A stretch of 64,000 nucleotides of DNA, taken from the NCBI GenBank assembly GCA_031407985.1, contig JANOJB010000135.1:1-64000 (forward strand), written 5' to 3'. The position numbers and the translations under genes are program-made. The DNA is from FEN-1088 sp031407985 (GTDB lineage Bacteria > Myxococcota_A > Polyangia > Fen-1088). Position 1 is the stretch's first letter. Every line of letters begins with the position of its first letter. The notes under the pieces are model-generated. The model had not been told where the DNA came from. It searched no databases and saw nothing but the letters and a program-made list of their open reading frames with translations. Below, one piece after another: positions 33,728 to 42,450 of this stretch.

Positions 33728-35281
33728 CTAGAACGAGGGAACCGCGAGGCCGTCGGCGTCGTGTACCGTCGGACGACGAGGCTTTGGTTGTCGCGCGGGC
33801 GTCTTCGGACGCTTGTCCTTAGCGCTGTCGTTGTTCGTGTCGGCTGCGGGTAGCCGCTGTAGCGACAGGTGTAGTTCCTGATCCCTTCTGAGATCCAGCT
33901 TAACGGGGCGGTCTTTGTAGCCTTCGGCGCGAATGACATAACCGGAAGCATCCCCGTCCTTGGGCAGCTTCAACTCCAGGGGAACGGCGCCCAGGTCTTC
34001 GGCTTCCGTCTGACCTTCGACCTTGCGGAAAACGTGCGCTCCTGCGGGTTCGACTTCGAACTTCACGCTGACGGTCTCGGGCACCACGGGGGGCGGTGGT
34101 GGCGGGGGCTCATTCGGGGTGGGCGCCGCAACGGTAGGCGTCTCGGCTGGGGACTGGCGATTCTTGGTAACGACGAAGAATCCGACCGCGGCCAATCCGA
34201 ACGCCAGAGCCACCCCGATAACCAAGCCTTTCTTGCCGCGAGCGGGAACCTGATCGAGATCGCCTTCCAGTTCGGAGACGGCCGACGACAATGTGGTCTG
34301 TTCTTGCGGAAACGCTCCGGTCGTCGCGCCGGCTTGTTGCGGACGCGACAGGGTAGCGGGCTGGGCCACCGCGCGGCGGGGGCGCGGCAGCTCCAAAGAG
34401 GTCACGTCCGCTTCGCCCGTGAGCGCGTCGCGAAATGCCTTCATGTCGGGGAAGCGATCGTCCAGTTCCTTGGCCAACGCGCGTGCCACGGCTCGTACGA
34501 TGTGGGGGGGCGTTCTGGGAGCGAAATCGGCCAGCGACGGCGCTGGCTCTAGCATGTGTTTGGCGAACAACTCACCCACGCCCTCGGCCATGAACGGGGG
34601 TCGCCCCGAGAGCATCTCGAACAGGATGACCGACAATGAATAGACATCGGTGCGGTGATCCAGTTTGCCCGAACCTCGGCACTGCTCGGGCGACATATAC
34701 AGGGGCGTGCCCATCAGCGACCCGGTTCGGGTCTTGACCGAATGTCCGCCCGACTGCGCGGTATCCCAACCCGTGCTCATCTTGGCGACGCCAAAGTCGA
34801 GGATTTTGACGACCAGCCGTGCGCCTTCGCCCAGCAAGTGGACGTTGTGGGGCTTCAGATCCCGGTGGACGATGCGTTTTCCGTGCGCCGCCTGCAGGGC
34901 ATCGCAGATTTGGACGACGATGGCCACCGCTTCCTCGGGCGGCAGAGGACCCCGCGCGATACGGTCCGACAGGGACTCGCCGGACAGGAACTCCATGACG
35001 AAATAAGGCTGACCGTCACTCGTCTGGCCGAAGTCTAGAATCTCGACGATGTTGGGATGCGCGATGACGTGAATCGCGCGCGCTTCGTTGAAGAATCGCG
35101 CGACGGTTTCAGAGTCCTTCGCGAAGCTCGTGTGCAGTAACTTGATTGCGACCTTGCGGCCGATCACGGGGTGTTCGGCCAGGTAGACCACCCCCATCCC
35201 GCCCTCGCCGATTTGTTGGACGACGCGGTAGTTGCCTATGGTCTGTCCGACCAGGGTTACGTTCTGTTCCATCGGCGCCAT
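33728..35281 (-). CDS. Ser/Thr protein kinase with PEGA domain
   Basis: 517 residues. Hanks-type kinase domain at about 15-285: glycine loop IGEGGMGVVYLA, ATP-binding Lys47, catalytic HRDLKPHN (Asp141), DFG at 162-164 and activation-loop threonines after MGTPLYMSPEQ. A linker, one transmembrane helix (GLVIGVALAFGLAAVGFFVV) and a periplasmic Pro-rich stretch lead to a C-terminal PEGA domain (VSVKFEVEPAGAHVF ... RPVKLDLRRD). Kinase inside, sensor outside. The start of this gene abuts the stop of the second PEGA-domain gene. Confidence 0.95.
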   Translation of the reverse strand: MAPMEQNVTLVGQTIGNYRVVQQIGEGGMGVVYLAEHPVIGRKVAIKLLHTSFAKDSETVARFFNEARAIHVIAHPNIVEILDFGQTSDGQPYFVMEFLSGESLSDRIARGPLPPEEAVAIVVQICDALQAAHGKRIVHRDLKPHNVHLLGEGARLVVKILDFGVAKMSTGWDTAQSGGHSVKTRTGSLMGTPLYMSPEQCRGSGKLDHRTDVYSLSVILFEMLSGRPPFMAEGVGELFAKHMLEPAPSLADFAPRTPPHIVRAVARALAKELDDRFPDMKAFRDALTGEADVTSLELPRPRRAVAQPATLSRPQQAGATTGAFPQEQTTLSSAVSELEGDLDQVPARGKKGLVIGVALAFGLAAVGFFVVTKNRQSPAETPTVAAPTPNEPPPPPPPVVPETVSVKFEVEPAGAHVFRKVEGQTEAEDLGAVPLELKLPKDGDASGYVIRAEGYKDRPVKLDLRRDQELHLSLQRLPAADTNNDSAKDKRPKTPARQPKPRRPTVHDADGLAVPSF

Positions 35282-36550
35282 TTAAAAATCAAACTCGGCC
35301 AGAATTCCCCCGCTGGTCGCCCCAGCCGTCGGAAAAATTCTGAGCCCTCGATGTGCTTGTTGCCGCGCGCTGTCGGCATCCGAATCGATGTAGCCTTTAT
35401 AGAACAGGTAACCGCTGGCGATCCCCAACGCCGATCCGACACCCACGCAGATCCACTGCAGCGTTTGGGCCCGGTTTCCCTCGTCGTTCAGACTCGCGAT
35501 TTTGTCCTTGCTGGCTTGGTCGGTCACCGCGGGAGTGACAACGGTCCTTGTGTTGTCGCACAGCTGGTTTGGATTCGCCGTACACGGAAAACGCCGGTAT
35601 TTGTCGAGATCGTCGTTGACGCCCTGGATATCAAGACCGAATTTCACGGCGGCGCCCGCACTGGCGAGGCCCGCGGCCAACGTGACCCAGAAGCCCGCCT
35701 TGTAACCCCCGCGTCCCGTTCGGGGCTCTTCGTCTGCCCGCGCCACCGGTGCAGCCTTCATGGGTTCGGTGGACGGAACGGGAGTGGACTCGATCTTTGC
35801 GACCTCGGTGGTTTTGCCGTCCTCGGTGGCTTTCGCGGAGACGGTCGCCGCATCCATGCTGAGGTTGACGGCCGCGGTTTGTCCCGCGGAGACGATGAAT
35901 TGTTGCTTGGCTGGGGCCTGACCGGGCTTCGTCAGCGTCAGTTCGTGTTTGCCGGCCGCGACGTCCGGGATCGACAAGGGTTGTTCGGCCGTCACCCCAA
36001 CCGGCTCCCCATCCAGTGACACCTTGGCGCCAAACACGTTCGAGGTGATCTGGACGGTTCCGGCGCTCAGGGGCTTTCCCGTCAGTTTCGCGAACCAGCG
36101 GGAAGCAGCCGCCTTGATCCCGGCCGAGTCCGCCTGCTTCTTCGGTAGGGTTTCCGTCAGCCAGAAATCCAGTTTTGCCTTGCGGACATCGAACATTTTC
36201 AGCCAGATGGCGAAGTCGTCACCCTGTTTTTTGACGCTGCCGTAGATGATCTTCTGCGCATCCAGGCTTTTGCCCGCTTGGGCCATGCAACTCGCCGCCT
36301 CATCGGCGCAGGAGAAGACCAGCTTGACCTCGACCAGATCCTTCCCTGAAACCAGGTGTAGGTCCTTGCTGGCCGACACGCGTTGTCGCAGCTGTTCGGC
36401 GATCTCGTCGGTCAGGCTGGAAGGCACGTCAATCGCTTCCAGGCCAAGAACGGCCGTGGACGAGACTTCAGGTTGGGCGCGGGCAGACCGGGGAGTAAGA
36501 GCCCCGAGCGCCAGTGCAATCAGGCAAGGACCAAGCCATCGCAGGCGCAT
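35282..36550 (-). CDS. PEGA-domain exported protein
   Basis: 422 residues with a signal peptide. The N-terminal part (about 30-170) resembles the CsgG-like/TolB-type caspase-free region that reports redox or stress in other systems only loosely and I do not assign it. A PEGA domain follows at about 175-245 (GTVQITSNVFGAKVSLDGEPVGVT, AGKHELTLTKPGQ), and one membrane helix comes after it (YKAGFWVTLAAGLASAGAAVKFG). The gene is directly upstream of the PEGA kinase on the same strand, so the two are probably one unit. Confidence 0.75.
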   Translation of the reverse strand: MRLRWLGPCLIALALGALTPRSARAQPEVSSTAVLGLEAIDVPSSLTDEIAEQLRQRVSASKDLHLVSGKDLVEVKLVFSCADEAASCMAQAGKSLDAQKIIYGSVKKQGDDFAIWLKMFDVRKAKLDFWLTETLPKKQADSAGIKAAASRWFAKLTGKPLSAGTVQITSNVFGAKVSLDGEPVGVTAEQPLSIPDVAAGKHELTLTKPGQAPAKQQFIVSAGQTAAVNLSMDAATVSAKATEDGKTTEVAKIESTPVPSTEPMKAAPVARADEEPRTGRGGYKAGFWVTLAAGLASAGAAVKFGLDIQGVNDDLDKYRRFPCTANPNQLCDNTRTVVTPAVTDQASKDKIASLNDEGNRAQTLQWICVGVGSALGIASGYLFYKGYIDSDADSARQQAHRGLRIFPTAGATSGGILAEFDF

Positions 36551-36683
36551 GAGTTAACCCGAATGTTTCCGCAGGGAAGGGTCCCTGTCAATCTCGGTGG
36601 TACTCCGTAACGCGCCGCTTCCTCTTATCCGCGGGGCGCATAAGCAATGCTGGCTTTTATCAGGTTTTCCATTGTGATCGTGG

Positions 36684-38249
36684 TTGCGTGCTAGCGTGAG
36701 GTTCGTGCGGCTTGGAGTGTCGGCAAAGATCTTCCTGGCCTACACGGTCCTGTTGGTGGCGTTCGCCGGCAATGCCTCGTTCACGGTCTTCACGGTTCAC
36801 CGCGCCCGCCAGGGGGTCGTAGCCAACCAGGCCTACCTGGACCTTCAGGGGTCAGTGGACGCCGCGTGGAAATCCTTGAACGATTTCGCGGGAGCCCTGG
36901 GAAAGAAGCTGCACAAGGAGCCAAACCTCGCGTTGGCGCTCCGGATGGCGCGCAAGCACCTGGATGATGGCCTGGGCGCGATCGATCGTTACCTGGAGCG
37001 TGAGCCAGGCAGTTTCAGGCGGCCTGATTTCGAGTCCCAACGCCGGCAGATCGGAGTCTTCAAGGCCGATCTGGATCGTTTGGCCACCGAGCTGGGCAGT
37101 CCGGAGGCAGCTTCGGACGACAAGGCTTGGCCCGAATTCGAGAGCCGGTTCGCCAATCTGATCAGGGGCATCAACCGGATGCGGCGGCCGCTGCGCGGAG
37201 AAAGCGCCCAGATCGCACAGCGACTGGCCGAGGACGAGGAGGATGCGCTTCAGATCGCGCTTGTCGCCGGCGGCCTTGGCCTGTTGATGGCCGCGCTGGC
37301 GGCGGGGTTCATGTGGCGGACGCTGAGGCCCCTGGGGGTGCTGCGGGCGCGGGCGCGAGAGATCGCGGGCGGTGAATATGCGCGGCGAACAGGTGTGCGC
37401 TCGCGTGATGAGATTGGCGATCTGGCGCGCGAGCTGGACGCGATGGCCGAGGCGTTGGAAGAACGTGAGCACCGGTTGATCCGGTCGGAACAGCTGGCGA
37501 CCGTCGGTAGGATGGCCGCCCAGATTACCCACGAGGTGCGCAACCCGCTGGCGTCGATTGGGCTTTATGTGGAGCTGCTGGGCGACGAAATCGGCGAGGC
37601 GCCGGAAGCGCGTCGTTTGGTGGGATCGATCACCAGCGAGCTGGATCGCCTGACCGAGATCACCGAGACCTACCTGCGGTTTGCCCGGTTGCCGCGTCCG
37701 AAACTGGATCGGGAGGATCTTGCCGCGCTGGTTGCGTCGGTCGCGGAGTTCGCGCGCGCCGAGCTTCTGCAGGCGGGGATCATCCTTGAGACCGACCTTG
37801 ATCCGGGGGTCGACGTCGCGGCTGACGAGAGCCAGCTGCGGCAGGCGCTGCTGAATCTGATCCGAAACGCCCGCGAGGCGATGGACGGCGGGGGACGTTT
37901 GAAGGTGCGTGTGAGCGCCTGGGGCGACGGTATGGCGGCGATCGCGGTGTCCGACACCGGATCGGGGGTGTCGCAGGAAAATCTGTCGAAGATTTTCGAT
38001 CCGTTCTTTTCGACGAAGGCGAAGGGGACGGGGCTGGGCCTGGCGCTGGTGCAGCAGATCGCGGTCGAGCACGGCGGTCGCATTGATGTGGAAAGTACCC
38101 CGCCCGCGGGCACCACGTTTCGGGTGTTGCTGCCTTTGTGGCGCGAGGGCGTTCGGGGTGTGGGGGTTAACGCTGCGGCGCCTTCTGCCTCCTCGGCCGC
38201 TACCGTCGTTGCCGCCCCTGGGACGCCGGGTGCTGGCCTGAGAGTTTGA
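36684..38249 (+). CDS. NtrB-like sensor histidine kinase
   Basis: 521 residues (TTG start; GTG codons at 36696 and 36705 are alternatives). Two membrane helices (about 12-35 and 190-212) flank a 150-residue helical periplasmic sensor. A HAMP domain (about 212-265), a HisKA domain with phospho-accepting His283 (QITHEVRNPLASIGLY) and a HATPase_c domain (NLIRNAREAMDGGG, SDTGSGVS, GTGLGLALVQQI) complete a full kinase. No response regulator is nearby. Its 3' end overlaps the converging TPR gene by 50 bp. Confidence 0.93.
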   Translation: MRASVRFVRLGVSAKIFLAYTVLLVAFAGNASFTVFTVHRARQGVVANQAYLDLQGSVDAAWKSLNDFAGALGKKLHKEPNLALALRMARKHLDDGLGAIDRYLEREPGSFRRPDFESQRRQIGVFKADLDRLATELGSPEAASDDKAWPEFESRFANLIRGINRMRRPLRGESAQIAQRLAEDEEDALQIALVAGGLGLLMAALAAGFMWRTLRPLGVLRARAREIAGGEYARRTGVRSRDEIGDLARELDAMAEALEEREHRLIRSEQLATVGRMAAQITHEVRNPLASIGLYVELLGDEIGEAPEARRLVGSITSELDRLTEITETYLRFARLPRPKLDREDLAALVASVAEFARAELLQAGIILETDLDPGVDVAADESQLRQALLNLIRNAREAMDGGGRLKVRVSAWGDGMAAIAVSDTGSGVSQENLSKIFDPFFSTKAKGTGLGLALVQQIAVEHGGRIDVESTPPAGTTFRVLLPLWREGVRGVGVNAAAPSASSAATVVAAPGTPGAGLRV

Positions 38250-40935
38250 GTTGCATCGCGTGGAGAAGCACGCGGAGATCCGGCTCGTCGTCCGCCGAGG
38301 GACCGAGCGCGAGTGCCCGTTCCAGGGCGGCGGCGGCGGCGGCATGGCGGCCGGTTGCCGCCAGCGCTCGTCCGTAGGCTGCGTGTAGCGCGGGCAGCCC
38401 CGGCTCGATGAAGATCGCCAACGGGGCCGCCTCCACCACTTGGGCAACGCGGCCGCGCCGGGCCAGCCCGAAGACCAACTCGCGGGCAAGTTTCGCGTGC
38501 ATCGGCTCCAGTTGCAGCGTGGCCGCGATGGCGCGCAAGCGATCTTCGTCGCGGCTGCCGTGCCAGGACGCATCGCCCAGCAATTCGACCAAGAGGCCGG
38601 TGGCCCCGGCGCTGCCGGGATCGAACGCGACCGCGCGCTTCAGGTGGTCCTCGGCCGCGATCAAATCGCGACGGTGGATCTCTGTCAGGGCCAAGCGGAC
38701 GCGCAGATCGTACCCGTCGGTGACAGCGTTGGTGTCTTGACCGACCGGGGGGATCGCCAGGCGCAGAAACGCGTCCCGAGCCTCGTCGGCCTTTCGCAAG
38801 GCCAGCGCCAGCTCGCCGGTCAGGAAGATCACGGAGCGGAGGTCCTTGCCCCCGGGAATTGCGCCCGCGCGCCGTAGGGCGTCGCCGGCGGCATCGGCGT
38901 CACCGTCGGCAAGGTGGGCCAACCCCGCGCGCGCTTCGGTTTCCGCGTTCTGTGCGGATGATGGCGCCACCTGAGCGCGCGCACCGGCTGCGGCGCGACG
39001 GGTGCGTAGGGTTTCGGCGGGAAGATACTGTCGATCGAACGCGGCTCCGCGCGTCGCCAGGTCCGCGCGAAAGCCTTTCTCCAGATCGTCCACGGAAACA
39101 CCCACGGCCGCCGCCACCACACCCAATCCGCGCTGGCCGCTCCCAAACCGGACCAGCGCATCCCGGAGGCGCGCGAAGCCGAAGCGCCGATCCAGATAGT
39201 CAAGCGCTGCCGCTGATTCGGCGTACGCGCGCGTGGCCTCCTCGGCGTTGCGGGCCCTGGTGAACGCATTCGAAAGCGCCGCCAGCGGGGCCAGTTCCCC
39301 TCGGTACGCCGCACCCCACAGATCGCGCTCGGCGTGCCGGCGCCATTCGGGTCGTGCCCGCATGGTTTCAAGCTCCGACAGGCCTTCGGTGAACCAGCGC
39401 GGGACGCGAGATTTCGACAGCTCGATCGCGAACACGTGCGCCAGTTCGTGCGCCAGGACCATGCCCCAGTTCATCGCGCCGTTGGTCGGTGACTGCGATG
39501 TGATCACGCGTCCGAAGCACACCGCGTCCACGCCGATGCCCGGCAGCCCGACGGTCCGGATCGCGAAATGGTCGGGGTTTGTGTACAGCTCGAAGGTGAT
39601 GGGGCCTTTCGGTTCGAATCCGTACTTGGCGACATAGCGAGCATAGGTTTCCTCCAGGAACGGCGCGACGACCTGTTCGACGGCCACACGCGCGCTGGGA
39701 TCGATCCGAAACGCCAGATGTTTGGTCGCGAAGGTTTGCGTACGCGGAATAACCTTGTCGTACAGCTCCAACAGGTTGTAGGTGCGGGCGTCGTAGGGAT
39801 CGCGTTTCCAGGCGCGCCGCAACGCCTCCACACCGGGCCCCTCGTCGCCCAGTCGCAGCAGAGTCGTGCCCAGCACCGACAGACAGGGGGCATTGGTCGG
39901 ATCAACGGTGGCTCCTTCCTCGGCGATCGCGCGGGCATCCTCGGTGCGGCGGTGTCTGATCAGAATGTCCGCGACCGTCGCGAAGAAATCGCCGTCCGCC
40001 GGGTGGATGGACGCATGGGCGTCACGTTCGCGCCTGTAACCGGCATCGTCATCCAGCAGCTGAGCGTGCGCCGCAGCCAGCCGGGCCGCGGCGGCGTTTT
40101 TTGGGTTCACGTGCCGAATGCGGGTGACCAGCGCGGCGGCGGTGGCGAAGTCCTCGCCGTCAAGCGCCATTTCCGCCTGGATGGCCAGGGCGCCCGCGTG
40201 TCGGCCGTTCACCGACAGCGCGGCGGAAAGTTCGCGCTCGGCCGCGGCCACGTCGTAGCGCTTCTGCAGATGCACATTCGCCAGGCCGACGCGCGCGTCG
40301 GGATTGTCCGGATCCACGGCCAGCGCCGCGCGAAAGGACGCCTCCGCTTCCGAGACGGCGTGTTTCTCCAAGAAGATATTGCCCCAAAACACATTGGGCT
40401 TTGGATTTCGCGGTTCGGCGCGAACGGCCGCGCGTAGCGTGTCGTTGGCGTCCGGCCAGTTGTCGTCAAGGCGCACAATCGCGGCAACCGCCAGTAGGTC
40501 GTCGGCCCTGCGCCGGTCGACCCGCCCGCTGCTCCAGTCGTCGTACGTCCGGTCGATGAACGGTTTCAGCGCCGCGCGATCACCGCGCAGGGCCAGGACA
40601 TCGCAAAGCACGTGGCGCAACGGAAGGTTGCGCGGCGCCCGATCGACCGCGGCTTCCAGGCGCCGACGGGCGTCTTCATAGCGGCCAAGGGAGATCTCGG
40701 CGTGAGCGGCGACCAGGGTGGTCGCGGCATCCGGATCGCGTCGGGCGGGCGTTTGGGTCAGACGGAGGGCGTCTTCATAACGTCCCGATCGCAGTGCGCC
40801 TTGTGCGGCCGATAGGCGCCCGGGACGGGCGTTTGTCTTGGGCGCCCCATTGGCTTCGGCGACGGTGGGGGGCATCAACCAGATCCCCACGAGGGCGGCG
40901 ACCAGTGAGCGCTGCGATAGGGAGGGGAACCTCAC
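38200..40935 (-). CDS. TPR protein with MA-type metallopeptidase domain
   Basis: About 911 residues from the GTG at 40935, which leads into a signal-like hydrophobic stretch (LVAALVGIWLMPPTVAEANG); an ATG at 41013 would collide with the divergent neighbour. Tetratricopeptide-like repeats fill the N-terminal ~430 and the C-terminal ~250 residues. Between them lies a zinc-metallopeptidase-like segment with VLAHELAHVFAIELSKSRVPRWFTEGLSE: HExxH and a downstream Glu, the gluzincin/peptidase MA pattern. Likely periplasmic or envelope-associated. The substrate is unknown. Confidence 0.8.
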   Translation of the reverse strand: MRFPSLSQRSLVAALVGIWLMPPTVAEANGAPKTNARPGRLSAAQGALRSGRYEDALRLTQTPARRDPDAATTLVAAHAEISLGRYEDARRRLEAAVDRAPRNLPLRHVLCDVLALRGDRAALKPFIDRTYDDWSSGRVDRRRADDLLAVAAIVRLDDNWPDANDTLRAAVRAEPRNPKPNVFWGNIFLEKHAVSEAEASFRAALAVDPDNPDARVGLANVHLQKRYDVAAAERELSAALSVNGRHAGALAIQAEMALDGEDFATAAALVTRIRHVNPKNAAAARLAAAHAQLLDDDAGYRRERDAHASIHPADGDFFATVADILIRHRRTEDARAIAEEGATVDPTNAPCLSVLGTTLLRLGDEGPGVEALRRAWKRDPYDARTYNLLELYDKVIPRTQTFATKHLAFRIDPSARVAVEQVVAPFLEETYARYVAKYGFEPKGPITFELYTNPDHFAIRTVGLPGIGVDAVCFGRVITSQSPTNGAMNWGMVLAHELAHVFAIELSKSRVPRWFTEGLSELETMRARPEWRRHAERDLWGAAYRGELAPLAALSNAFTRARNAEEATRAYAESAAALDYLDRRFGFARLRDALVRFGSGQRGLGVVAAAVGVSVDDLEKGFRADLATRGAAFDRQYLPAETLRTRRAAAGARAQVAPSSAQNAETEARAGLAHLADGDADAAGDALRRAGAIPGGKDLRSVIFLTGELALALRKADEARDAFLRLAIPPVGQDTNAVTDGYDLRVRLALTEIHRRDLIAAEDHLKRAVAFDPGSAGATGLLVELLGDASWHGSRDEDRLRAIAATLQLEPMHAKLARELVFGLARRGRVAQVVEAAPLAIFIEPGLPALHAAYGRALAATGRHAAAAAALERALALGPSADDEPDLRVLLHAMQLKLSGQHPASQGRQRR

Positions 40936-40994
40936 GGACGAAGTTTGCGCTGCCTCCGTGTTACGATCTAGCCGCGGATCGAATCGGAGGAGCC

Positions 40995-41504
40995 ATGACG
41001 ACACAAGCGCCACGTTCCAGCGACACTGAGTTGCGGCCCGAGGTCTTCGACGACTACAAGGCCTTTCTGAAAACCGCGATTCACGAATACTACGATCGAG
41101 GCTGGAAACACCGCCGCGGAAATGTAATCGCGCTTTTGATCGCGTCGGGACAAGCGATGTCCTTGGCGGCCGACTCGGTAAGGGATGGCTCGGGTTTCAA
41201 GAAGGCGGCCATGGGCGCGGCGGGGGTTGTGGCGCTTCGGATGGCTCTGCGGTACGCGTTGTCTGGGCCTCTGGGAATTGTTCTGACTGGGGCCGCGCTG
41301 GTGTCGGCGGTCGGGTACCTCATCAAGAACCAGAAGGATATCAGCGGCAAAGTCGGCGGATACAGGACGCTGGTGGAGGGTACCCGCTCGCAGTTCGACG
41401 AGATCCAGGGCGGCTATCGCGCCGGGCGCTACGACGCCGCCGCGCGCAACCTGATGGTGGACGGATTGCTTCGCAGGTTCCTGGACGACGTCGACGCCGC
41501 GTAG
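40995..41504 (+). CDS. hypothetical membrane-associated protein
   Basis: 169 residues with a strong ribosome-binding site (ggaggag) seven bases before the ATG. The N-terminal helix is polar; residues about 75-115 are hydrophobic (AAMGAAGVVALRMALRYAL, LGIVLTGAALVSAVGYLI). The C-terminus is helical and charged. No family recognised. Divergent from the TPR gene. Confidence 0.65.
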   Translation: MTTQAPRSSDTELRPEVFDDYKAFLKTAIHEYYDRGWKHRRGNVIALLIASGQAMSLAADSVRDGSGFKKAAMGAAGVVALRMALRYALSGPLGIVLTGAALVSAVGYLIKNQKDISGKVGGYRTLVEGTRSQFDEIQGGYRAGRYDAAARNLMVDGLLRRFLDDVDAA

Positions 41505-41517
41505 ACGCCGGGGGTCG

Positions 41518-42312
41518 CTAGATCAGCGACAGGGGCTTCAGGCCCGAACGCGGGAAACGGACCAGCAGGCTGGCGCGCAACACGTTTTCGATCTTGCCGC
41601 GCCCGTATTCGGGATGGCTGATGATCTCGCCGGCCTTGTAACGTTCTTTCGGATTGAAGACGCGCACCGTCGGGGCGGCGGCAACCTCCTCGGATAGGGC
41701 GCGCATCAGTTCGGCCTTGCGCGCGGCCTCTCGATCCGGCGCCTGGCTGCGCGCGGCGGTTGATCCCTGTACCACCTCGGCCGTCCGCTTGCGGGCCGGC
41801 CCCGTGCGATAGGTGTGGCGGGATCCACACGCCTGACACAACACCTGCTTGGGGTCGGTGCCCACCATGGCAATGATGCTGTGGGTTTTGGTATCGCCGC
41901 ATTTTCCGCACCAGGCATCCACCTCGCCGCCCACGCGCAGGCCGGCGGATGGCGCTCCGCGATCATGGGTCCAGGACACGCCCGTGATTCGGCGTTCGCC
42001 GACCATGGATTGTCCGCTGACCTGACGGTCTGGCGTGCTGATCACCAGCCCAGCCGGAATGCGCGGCAGCACGGATGCCAGGCGACGAACGTCCGCCACA
42101 CGACGTCCAAGCGCGCGCTCGGCGGAGATCTGTTCGGGCGTCGGGAGGGCCGCCAGGAGATCTTTGAAGTGGCGCCCCATCTGATCCACGGCCTCGTGAA
42201 CGGCGGCGATGAAGTCGCGATCCTCCAGTCGCTCTTGCGCGGCGTGCACTTGCAGCGCGACGTCTCGAACTTCTTGGGTCAGTTGTTCCAGGGTCAGGGG
42301 CTGGGAGTCCAC
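41518..42312 (-). CDS. zinc-ribbon protein with SH3-like C-terminus
   Basis: 264 residues from the GTG at 42312, chosen because it starts MDSQPLTLEQLTQEVRDVALQ and no ATG is available nearby; upstream extension is compositionally unlike coding sequence. A coiled coil (about 1-60), a linker, then a C2-C2 zinc ribbon (CGKCGDTKTHS ... VLCQACGSRH), and a C-terminal beta domain (YKAGEIISHPEYGRGKIENVL ... VRFPRSGLKPL) like the SH3-type ends of CarD- or transcription-coupling proteins. A nucleic-acid-binding role is likely. Start uncertain. Confidence 0.65.
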   Translation of the reverse strand: MDSQPLTLEQLTQEVRDVALQVHAAQERLEDRDFIAAVHEAVDQMGRHFKDLLAALPTPEQISAERALGRRVADVRRLASVLPRIPAGLVISTPDRQVSGQSMVGERRITGVSWTHDRGAPSAGLRVGGEVDAWCGKCGDTKTHSIIAMVGTDPKQVLCQACGSRHTYRTGPARKRTAEVVQGSTAARSQAPDREAARKAELMRALSEEVAAAPTVRVFNPKERYKAGEIISHPEYGRGKIENVLRASLLVRFPRSGLKPLSLI

Positions 42313-42450
42313 GGCGCGCAATTTTTCACGGTCGTCGGCCAAGCGCAACCGGTTGGGGCATATTTCGCGATTCGGACATCCTGTCCGAACCGGTCCGCGG
42401 GCAGACGGAATGCCCCACAACGCAAGGATTGCTGTAGGCTTTCCCTCGCC

